A DNA stretch of 64,000 nucleotides from an uncultured Bacilli bacterium (GTDB lineage: Bacteria; Bacillota_I; Bacilli_A; RF39; UBA660). Positions 1 through 6,009 of this stretch are shown piece by piece. Each line of letters begins with the position of its first letter. Within the stretch, counting starts at the first letter, position 1. The notes beneath the pieces were generated by a model. It worked only from the letters and a program-made list of their open reading frames with translations. It was not told the origin of the DNA and made no database searches. The stretch covers positions 1-64,000 of the forward strand of contig CAKPBJ010000003.1 of the NCBI GenBank assembly GCA_934140575.1, in the 5' to 3' direction. The translations under genes and the position numbers were made by a program.

Positions 1-77
1 GTCTCCTGTAAATTACAGGCTACAATCCTCTTATTAGAAGCTATTTATAAACTGTCCAACTTTTGGGGTTCAGTTCA
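1..77 (-). mobile_element. terminal end of an IS3-family (IS150-like) insertion sequence, partial
   Basis: Read on the minus strand, position 77 leftwards begins TGAACTGAACCCCAAAAGTT followed by GGACAG. This has the shape of the IS150-group terminal inverted repeat (TG start, ACTG, then CCC and GTTGGAC). Further in, 5-19 is a near-perfect palindrome (CCTGT, five bases, ACAGG), as often seen in the subterminal region of these elements. No transposase is inside the window, so only the tip is present and the element body must lie to the left. It ends 19 bases past the rnhC stop codon. The family call rests on remembered terminal repeats, not on a search. Confidence 0.6.
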
Positions 78-96
78 CAAGTAATCTTTTTTTATT

Positions 97-1008
97 TTAA
101 TATATCAAAGTATGTAAAATTCTATCAGTATTTTTAAAATTAAGTTTAGCTATATCTTTTAATTTATCTTCTCCATATTTTTCAACCACTTCTTCACCAA
201 TACTATCAACATCTTTACCAGCACCTTTAGGTAGAGGTATATGAATTGAATCACATATTTTATCAAATTCTTTTAAAAATATATATCTACTAATAATAGA
301 TCCACAAGCAACAGCCATATTTTTGTCTTCTGCCTTTGTCATAAAAGTAATACCTTTCTGAATTACTGGTTGATCATCAAGATAAGAATAATATCTATTT
401 TCACGAGCAAACTCATCTACAATTATATAATCATATTTATAATTATCTTCATGTACAAGTTGATATAAAACTCTATTATGAAGTATAGCTTTTATCTTAT
501 TCATATTAATATCTTTTGTATACTTTTCATTATATTCTTTATTACCAAGAATAACACTTTTATATTTAATCCTCTTAGCAATTTCAGGAGCTATTTTTAA
601 TATCTTACTATCATCAATTTTCTTAGAATCACCAACACCTAACTTTTCTAGAAAAGGTATTTCTTCTATTGGAACATAAGCAGCAGTAACAACAATAGGT
701 CCAAAATAATCTCCTGTTCCGACTTCATCAGATCCTATAGAACTACAACTATAATATTTCGCATCAATTTTCTTTTTCTTTTCTTTTTCTTCTTTAGTGT
801 TTTCTAACGCAACACCCCACATAGCAGCATCAACATCAGCACTAACTCCTTGAAACATTACTTTACCAGACTCATACATAGTAATAACAGTATCTTCTTC
901 CTGTGCTTGAAAAACAACATAAGGAATCTTCTTGTCTCTAACTTTATCTTTATAATATTCAATCATCTTTTTCTTAATTTCATCATTAACCTTAATTACA
1001 ACGTTCAT
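97..1008 (-). CDS. rnhC: ribonuclease HIII
   Basis: Cleaves the RNA strand of RNA-DNA hybrids in the cytoplasm. The 303-residue length fits RNase HIII. An N-terminal substrate-binding (TBP-like) domain covers about residues 1-80. The type 2 RNase H fold starts at about 88 with GSDEVGTGDYFGP, where D94 and E95 are metal ligands in the DEXGXGD signature typical of HIII. Further conserved pieces are IIVDEF near 196-201 and ACGSIISRY near 233-241. The start is supported by AGGAGGT just upstream. It is the last gene of a minus-strand run, 9 bases after the short mTERF-like gene. In Bacillus rnhC lies beside zapA and cvpA; here cvpA lies across a divergent promoter region and zapA is absent. Confidence 0.95.
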   Translation of the reverse strand: MNVVIKVNDEIKKKMIEYYKDKVRDKKIPYVVFQAQEEDTVITMYESGKVMFQGVSADVDAAMWGVALENTKEEKEKKKKIDAKYYSCSSIGSDEVGTGDYFGPIVVTAAYVPIEEIPFLEKLGVGDSKKIDDSKILKIAPEIAKRIKYKSVILGNKEYNEKYTKDINMNKIKAILHNRVLYQLVHEDNYKYDYIIVDEFARENRYYSYLDDQPVIQKGITFMTKAEDKNMAVACGSIISRYIFLKEFDKICDSIHIPLPKGAGKDVDSIGEEVVEKYGEDKLKDIAKLNFKNTDRILHTLIY

Positions 1009-1017
1009 AACTACCTC

Positions 1018-1407
1018 CTAAATAATATCAAAAGAATCATATTTAAATTTATTTATAATATCAGTATCACTCATACCATCATTTAAAAGCTTATTATACA
1101 TATTTTCCAAATTATTACTATCTAAACTAAGTATATAGGGATTACTATCAAATAAAATATTCAAGTTAACAAACCCCAAACTCTTAAACTTATCTATTAA
1201 ATCTTCAACATCATTAACATTTCTTGATAAATAGAAAGGATTACAAATAAATATATTTTTAATATGATTACTTAAACAACCTACATATCCAAGCAAATCA
1301 ATAAGTTTATATATAACACTATCATCAACATTACAAATATCTGGATTAGAATCCATCATATTTTTAATCTCCTCAATAGAAAAACCATATCTAATTAAAA
1401 CATCCAT
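1018..1407 (-). CDS. short mTERF-like helical repeat protein
   Basis: A 129-residue protein of about three tandem helical repeats of roughly 35 residues. Each repeat has a helix ending in a G, then a helix that runs into an NP or P motif followed by two or three hydrophobic residues (for example SNPDI near 24-28, CNPFYL near 65-70, SNPYIL near 98-103). This matches the mitochondrial transcription termination factor (mTERF) repeat, which is best known from eukaryotic organelle nucleic-acid-binding proteins. The start has GGAG nine bases upstream. It sits 20 bases after the longer paralogue and 9 bases before rnhC, so all three are probably co-transcribed. A function in nucleic-acid binding is inference. 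It could be a fragment of a once longer gene, but start and stop look intact. Confidence 0.6.
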   Translation of the reverse strand: MDVLIRYGFSIEEIKNMMDSNPDICNVDDSVIYKLIDLLGYVGCLSNHIKNIFICNPFYLSRNVNDVEDLIDKFKSLGFVNLNILFDSNPYILSLDSNNLENMYNKLLNDGMSDTDIINKFKYDSFDII

Positions 1408-1427
1408 TACTTATAACTCCTTTCATA

Positions 1428-2624
1428 TTAATAAGTTCTAACACCATATTTATTATAAAAAGTCTCATCATCACAAAATAAATAATTTTTTAAGTCTTCC
1501 ACAACGACATTATCTTCAAATAAATCTTTATAAAAAGAATTATCTATTTTATTATCAGTAATTATTTCATATCTACTCTTAATAATATCAAAACTAAAAC
1601 TTAATAACTTACTATCATTAATAATCATATCAACAAAATTAATCTTCTTATAAAAATCCATTTTTTCTTTAATATTCAAAGTACCATAACCAATAATAGT
1701 AGGGAAATTAACAGTCATTTTAATAATATCATCTATAGATAAACCACACTCCCTAAAATTATTAAATTTCCATTTAATATAATCAATAGAATATAATAAA
1801 ATATAAACATTATTACAAGTAATAGAAATTATATTATTTCTACTAAATCCAAATTCTTCAAGATAATTAAGTTTAGAAATAACACTATCTAAATAATTAT
1901 CAGAAAAAATTGCAGGTATTTTCTTTCCAATATTAATAATATCTATTTCCGAATAACCATAATCAATAAAACTAGTAAATTCAGAACTAATACCACTAAT
2001 ATCATCTATTAGAAGTTTAGGTAAATAAGTAGTTATTTTTATTATATCCTGATCACTAAACCCCATATTCTTGAGTTCTATCATTCTTTTATTTATAACA
2101 TTCAAATTAAAATCAATAATCTCTGGTTCAATATTAATTATATTAATAACCTCATTCTTAGAATATCCTTTATCTAAAAAAGTATTAAATCTTTTCTTAA
2201 TAAGAGAATTATCAATATTAAATATATCAGGTTTCTTTAAAAATATATTTTTAATCTCTTTATCAGTAAAATCTAATTCAAAAAAACATAAAATTCTATT
2301 CTTAATTTTTTGAAAAGATAAAGATATCAAATAAGGATATTCCTTAATCATATTAAAAGTATCTATTTTATTAAATTTCAAAGAAGCCATTTCATCAACT
2401 CTAGATTTTATATTTTCTATACTTGTAAAAACTAAATCTGGAATAGTTAAGATGATAGATACAATTTCTTTATTACTAAGACCCTGTCTTCTTAAATAAT
2501 TAACCATATTTTTCATATTAAAAAGAATAGTTGATGAAGAATATCTGTTTAGAACATAAGAATTTTTTAATAACTTAAGTTGCTCATCATCAAATCCTAA
2601 AGAAATCATATATTCATCTAACAT
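1428..2624 (-). CDS. mTERF-like repeat protein, 398 residues
   Basis: Nearly the whole protein is a run of about nine 35-residue helical repeats. The repeated pattern is: helix, G-(F/L/Y)-S-x-x-(D/E)-I-(I/L), then a second helix ending in P-x-(L/I)-(L/I/F). Examples are GLSNKEIVSIILTIPDLV, GYSKNEVINIINIEPEII and GFSDQDIIKITTYLPKLL. This is the mTERF repeat architecture, a right-handed superhelix that binds double-stranded nucleic acid in organelles. There is no signal peptide or membrane segment, so it is cytoplasmic. The start has AGGTGA seven bases upstream. A TGC-extended TATAAT lies on the minus strand at 2642-2647. It heads a probable operon with the short paralogue and rnhC. Other helical-repeat families (HEAT-like, PPR-like) are less likely because of the regular proline after the second helix. 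Confidence 0.65.
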   Translation of the reverse strand: MLDEYMISLGFDDEQLKLLKNSYVLNRYSSSTILFNMKNMVNYLRRQGLSNKEIVSIILTIPDLVFTSIENIKSRVDEMASLKFNKIDTFNMIKEYPYLISLSFQKIKNRILCFFELDFTDKEIKNIFLKKPDIFNIDNSLIKKRFNTFLDKGYSKNEVINIINIEPEIIDFNLNVINKRMIELKNMGFSDQDIIKITTYLPKLLIDDISGISSEFTSFIDYGYSEIDIINIGKKIPAIFSDNYLDSVISKLNYLEEFGFSRNNIISITCNNVYILLYSIDYIKWKFNNFRECGLSIDDIIKMTVNFPTIIGYGTLNIKEKMDFYKKINFVDMIINDSKLLSFSFDIIKSRYEIITDNKIDNSFYKDLFEDNVVVEDLKNYLFCDDETFYNKYGVRTY

Positions 2625-2641
2625 ATTATCACCTGTAAATT

Positions 2642-2685
2642 ATTATAGCATAAAATCATTAAATAGTTTATAATGAATATATAAT
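2642..2685. promoter_or_regulatory. divergent promoter region between mTERF-like operon and cvpA
   Basis: Minus strand: TATAAT at 2642-2647 preceded by TGC. Plus strand: TATAAT at 2669-2674 and again at 2680-2685, upstream of the cvpA ribosome-binding site AGGAGG. No good -35 was seen for either direction. Confidence 0.5.
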
Positions 2686-2700
2686 GTAGGAGGTAGAAAT

Positions 2701-3417
2701 ATGTTAAATGTATTCGATATAGGTATTATTCTTTTATTAGTTATGTTTATAATAGTTGGCTTTAAAAATGGAGCTATAAGAGAATTATTCGCATTAGTTG
2801 GTATCATAGTTGTTTTTGTACTTTCATATTCTCTAAAAGGAATATTAGGAAATATACTATGTATAGTTTTGCCATTCTTTAAAATAACTGGAGTAGTTGA
2901 AGGCCTTTCAGTAATGAATATTTTGCTTTATCAAGCAATTGCCTTTATGATAGTATTTGCCATACTATTAACATTATACGAAATATTATTAAAAGTTTCT
3001 AAATTTATCCAGAAAATAGTAAACTTAACGATTATTTTAATCCTTCCTTCTAAAATATTAGGAGGTATAATTGCTTTTGTAAAAGGATGGATAGTATTAT
3101 TTGCTGTGTTTCTATGCTTAATGATTCCATTAAAAAACACAGAATTATTTACAAGTAGTACTATGGTAAATAAAATAATATATAATACACCTGTACTATC
3201 ATCACATTCTTCTAATTTCATAAACTCAGTAGAAGAAATATATAATTTAGAAAAGCAACTAAGTAATAAAGAAATAAGTAAAAATGAAGCAAACTTAAAA
3301 ACTCTAGACTTAATGTTAAAACATAAAATAGTTGATAAAAGTACAGTAGAACAATTAGTAAAATTACATAAATTAGATGATGTAAGTAATATTGAATCAG
3401 TACTAAATAAATATTAA
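2701..3417 (+). CDS. CvpA family membrane protein
   Basis: A 238-residue polytopic membrane protein of the CvpA (colicin V production-like) family, whose exact role in Gram-positives is unclear. Four hydrophobic segments lie at about 5-25, 29-50, 68-95 and 115-140. The family-typical start is FDIGIILLLVMFIIVGFKNG and there is a glycine pair (ILGGIIAFVKG) before the last helix. The C-terminal third is a charged cytoplasmic or extracytoplasmic tail of about 80 residues. AGGAGG lies nine bases upstream of the ATG. It is followed 19 bases later by trxA. In Bacillus the same neighbourhood runs rnhC, zapA, cvpA, polX, mutS2, then trxA; here only rnhC, cvpA and trxA remain. Confidence 0.85.
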   Translation: MLNVFDIGIILLLVMFIIVGFKNGAIRELFALVGIIVVFVLSYSLKGILGNILCIVLPFFKITGVVEGLSVMNILLYQAIAFMIVFAILLTLYEILLKVSKFIQKIVNLTIILILPSKILGGIIAFVKGWIVLFAVFLCLMIPLKNTELFTSSTMVNKIIYNTPVLSSHSSNFINSVEEIYNLEKQLSNKEISKNEANLKTLDLMLKHKIVDKSTVEQLVKLHKLDDVSNIESVLNKY

Positions 3418-3436
3418 AAGAGAAGGAATATATATT

Positions 3437-3745
3437 ATGAAAGAAATAAAAAGTATAAATGAATTTAATGAAATAATAGAACATGAAAAAGTATTAGTAG
3501 ATTTTTATGCAGATTGGTGTGGACCATGTAAAGCACTATCCCAAATATTAGAAGAAATAGAAAAAGATATAACAGGATATGAATTAGTAAGAATAAATAC
3601 CGATCGTTTTATGGCTATCACAAGAAGATATCACATAACATCAATACCAGCTCTAAAAGTATTTGAACAAGGTAAATTAACAAAAGAGTGGAATGGTTTA
3701 AAAACAAAAGATGAATTATTAGAATTAATAAATGAAAATAAATAA
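3437..3745 (+). CDS. trxA: thioredoxin
   Basis: A 102-residue cytoplasmic thioredoxin that reduces disulfides in partner proteins using electrons from thioredoxin reductase. The redox motif WCGPC is at 27-31, the buried Asp is in DFYADW, and the cis-proline loop is TSIPALKVF near 70-78. Length and order of motifs are those of a classical single-domain thioredoxin. No signal peptide. It lies 19 bases after cvpA and 24 bases before the zinc-ribbon protein, so it is probably in the same operon. Confidence 0.93.
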   Translation: MKEIKSINEFNEIIEHEKVLVDFYADWCGPCKALSQILEEIEKDITGYELVRINTDRFMAITRRYHITSIPALKVFEQGKLTKEWNGLKTKDELLELINENK

Positions 3746-3769
3746 ATTGAAGAAAAAGGAGTAAGAATT

Positions 3770-4600
3770 ATGTATTGTACTAACTGTGGAAACAAACTAA
3801 AAGAAAACACAAACTTCTGTACAAGATGTGGTGAAAGAATAAAACAAAATACTAGTCAAAATACCGTAAAAGAAAAAAAACCGGAATTACCAGAAAAAGA
3901 AATAGAGATGATAAAAGATCAACAAAAAAGAACATCAAAGCCAAAAGAAAATATCCTATTAACATTCATGGTAATTATAATTTTTCTTCTTTGCTTAACG
4001 TCAATTTTTATAATATCATTAGCGACAAATACAAATAAAAAAGCAGCTAGAGTAGAAACATCAACAAAAGAAGTAATAAAAGATTCTCCAAAAGAAATAT
4101 CAATAAAAAGTATTAAGTTATTTGATAATGAATACATGTTAGGAGATACTTTATCAAAATATTTATCAACTAATTGGGAATTGAATCCAAACTATGCAAG
4201 TATTGACATAGAAACAGCAACTATCAATGATATTCCATCAAGGCAACTTACTTTAAAAAATAAAACTTATGAAGATGCTGAAATAACAGTATATTTATCA
4301 AAAAAATCACCAGAAACAATAAAATTGAAAGAATGCGAGGTAGTTGGTTTAAAAGTAAATTGGTATAAAAGTACAAAAGAAGTATACTTTGAATTAGATA
4401 ATCTAAAATTTAAAGACGATGTAAAAAAAGTACTAGAAAACTTCTCTAAACCAGAAGAAAACAATATTTATAAACCAGCACAGAGTTCAAATACAATATA
4501 CAATTACACATCAGATGAACATGAACTTTTATTGGCAATCAATAATAACAATGAGCTAGTAGGTTTTAAATACATGGAAAAAGAAGAGTTTTATAAATAA
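3770..4600 (+). CDS. zinc-ribbon membrane protein of unknown function
   Basis: A 276-residue protein. Residues 1-25 form a double CxxC zinc ribbon (C3, C6, C17, C20) of the type found at the N-terminus of many Gram-positive membrane proteins. A lysine-rich linker follows, then one transmembrane helix at about 61-86. About 190 residues beyond it would be extracytoplasmic and resemble no family I can name. With the ribbon inside and the large domain outside, it may sense or regulate something at the envelope; that is inference. AAGGAG precedes the ATG. It closes the cvpA-trxA run and is followed by an intrinsic terminator. Confidence 0.75.
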   Translation: MYCTNCGNKLKENTNFCTRCGERIKQNTSQNTVKEKKPELPEKEIEMIKDQQKRTSKPKENILLTFMVIIIFLLCLTSIFIISLATNTNKKAARVETSTKEVIKDSPKEISIKSIKLFDNEYMLGDTLSKYLSTNWELNPNYASIDIETATINDIPSRQLTLKNKTYEDAEITVYLSKKSPETIKLKECEVVGLKVNWYKSTKEVYFELDNLKFKDDVKKVLENFSKPEENNIYKPAQSSNTIYNYTSDEHELLLAINNNNELVGFKYMEKEEFYK

Positions 4601-4626
4601 TAAATCATAAAAATAATAAAAGACTG

Positions 4627-4658
4627 AACGTAGACAAACTTGCCTGCGTTTTAATTTT
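4627..4658 (+). terminator. intrinsic terminator after the cvpA-trxA operon
   Basis: AACGTAGACAA pairs with TTGCCTGCGTT (11 positions with one mismatch and one G-U pair), then a T-rich tract. The rest of 4659-4790 shows no gene. Confidence 0.65.
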
Positions 4659-4790
4659 ACAATTTTATAGTTAAATATTTACATAAAAAAATTGATGTAT
4701 ATATATAATTTTATTAATTGCTTTTTTAACAAAAAATTCTTTTTTTATTTAATTTATTAAGTAATTAAATTCAAGTAATATATAAAAAGG

Positions 4791-4819
4791 TTGACAAATA
4801 AAGGAAAAAGTATTATAAT
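4791..4819 (+). promoter_or_regulatory. consensus promoter for the gene at 4894
   Basis: TTGACA at 4791-4796, a 17-base spacer and TATAAT at 4814-4819. Both boxes match the housekeeping sigma factor consensus exactly, so strong expression is expected. Confidence 0.85.
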
Positions 4820-4858
4820 ATGAGCACAACAATGAAGTGATAATTACAAACATTTGGA

Positions 4859-4876
4859 TGTAGTCTAGAAACTACA
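4859..4876 (+). promoter_or_regulatory. 5' leader stem-loop ahead of the ribosome-binding site
   Basis: TGTAGT pairs with ACTACA around a six-base loop. The stem stops just before the AAAGGGGG ribosome-binding site of the gene at 4894. It may stabilise the mRNA or modulate translation; this is inference. Confidence 0.45.
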
Positions 4877-4893
4877 TAAAGGGGGAAATTATT

Positions 4894-5874
4894 ATGTTTA
4901 GTAAATTATATGATATATTCACAAAAAAAAGTAAGAGTGCAAAAGATAAAATAGCAAAAAAAATTGAAGATGCTACCAGTGATGAAGCAATGGACAGCAG
5001 TGCAATAAATCATCCAATTAAATTAGCTAACACATTTAGAGGTTTAGTAATGGGAGCAACTGCAATATTAGCTTTTGCAACATGGCATATATCTGTTCCA
5101 TTTGCATTAGCAGCAGCTGCAAGTTCATTCATTATCAATGAATATGGTATTGAATCAAACAATAAAAAAAGACAAACACTATTAAAAAGAATAAAAGAAA
5201 CTAAAGATAAGAAAAAAGAATATGATGCTTTAAGAGTACAAGGAAAATTAAAACCAAAAGATGAGTATAAAAAAGGTAACGATTTAGTAAGAAAATATCA
5301 AAAAAAGCATAAAGAACAAGAAAACAACATAGCTGCAATGAAACGTGGTCAACTTGTAACAAGTATTGCAACAACAGCAGGTGCATTTGCAACTCTTGCA
5401 ATACCAGTAGCAGGACCATTCCTTGCGTTAGGAACAGTAGCATTAGCTGCAGCTAATGGTGTTATTAAAAGTAAAACAAATAAAGCTATCGAAGAACAGG
5501 AAGAAACAACATTAGAATATAATAATTTTATTAACGAACACAAAGCTTTCATCCAACAATGTAAAGATGAAAAATTAAAACAAGAAAAAGCAGCAGAAGA
5601 AGCTAAAAAAGCACAACAAAATTCTCAAAGACAACAACAACGTCAACAACAAAGACAAAGCACTGCACAAAGTACTACACAAAATTCTACACAACAACAA
5701 AGTCAAGGTGGTGCTCAAAATAGTTCACAACATGAGATGAATGCATTTGATAGACTTGTATTTGCTATACTTCAAAACAATCCACAGTTAACACTTGAAG
5801 AAGCAATCGCCGAAGCATCAAAACAAGTAGCAGAATTGCAAAAATCTGTAGGAAAACAAAAGACTAAAAAATAA
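4894..5874 (+). CDS. membrane protein with Q-rich tail, unknown function
   Basis: A 326-residue protein that I do not recognise. It opens with a basic, lysine-rich stretch. A hydrophobic Ala-rich region at about 49-85 is followed by a charged coiled-coil-like stretch (about 90-150). A second hydrophobic Ala/Gly-rich region lies at about 153-190 and another charged helix at about 195-245. Residues 245-290 are almost only Q, S, T, N and R. A short conserved-looking end contains FAILQNNPQLTLEEAIAEA. There is no signal peptide. It stands alone between terminators and is served by a perfect promoter and a GGGGG ribosome-binding site, so the product is probably abundant. Confidence 0.7.
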   Translation: MFSKLYDIFTKKSKSAKDKIAKKIEDATSDEAMDSSAINHPIKLANTFRGLVMGATAILAFATWHISVPFALAAAASSFIINEYGIESNNKKRQTLLKRIKETKDKKKEYDALRVQGKLKPKDEYKKGNDLVRKYQKKHKEQENNIAAMKRGQLVTSIATTAGAFATLAIPVAGPFLALGTVALAAANGVIKSKTNKAIEEQEETTLEYNNFINEHKAFIQQCKDEKLKQEKAAEEAKKAQQNSQRQQQRQQQRQSTAQSTTQNSTQQQSQGGAQNSSQHEMNAFDRLVFAILQNNPQLTLEEAIAEASKQVAELQKSVGKQKTKK

Positions 5875-5910
5875 GATAATTAAAAGATAATAATTATAAA
5901 AAAGTTTTAT

Positions 5911-5941
5911 AAGGCACATTTACACTATGTGCTCTTTTTTG
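5911..5941 (+). terminator. intrinsic terminator
   Basis: GCACA (5914-5918) pairs with TGTGC (5928-5932), followed by a run of T. It separates the Q-rich membrane protein from ppdK. Confidence 0.75.
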
Positions 5942-5992
5942 TTGTTTTAATAAATTTAATTTGATATACTTAGGGTGTCATAGAATATGACA
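5942..5992 (+). promoter_or_regulatory. ppdK promoter and leader inverted repeat
   Basis: TTGTTT at 5942-5947, a 17-base spacer and TATACT at 5965-5970 with a TGA extension. Just downstream is a perfect inverted repeat, TGTCAT at 5976-5981 and ATGACA at 5987-5992, directly abutting the AAGGAGGG ribosome-binding site. It could be an operator near the transcription start or an mRNA hairpin. Confidence 0.6.
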
Positions 5993-6009
5993 AGGAGGGT
6001 ATAAAACTA

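Noticed and set aside
850..1086. Plus-strand open reading of 78 codons
   Set aside because: It lies opposite rnhC and the short mTERF-like gene, has no ribosome-binding site and is a product of AT-rich antisense sequence.
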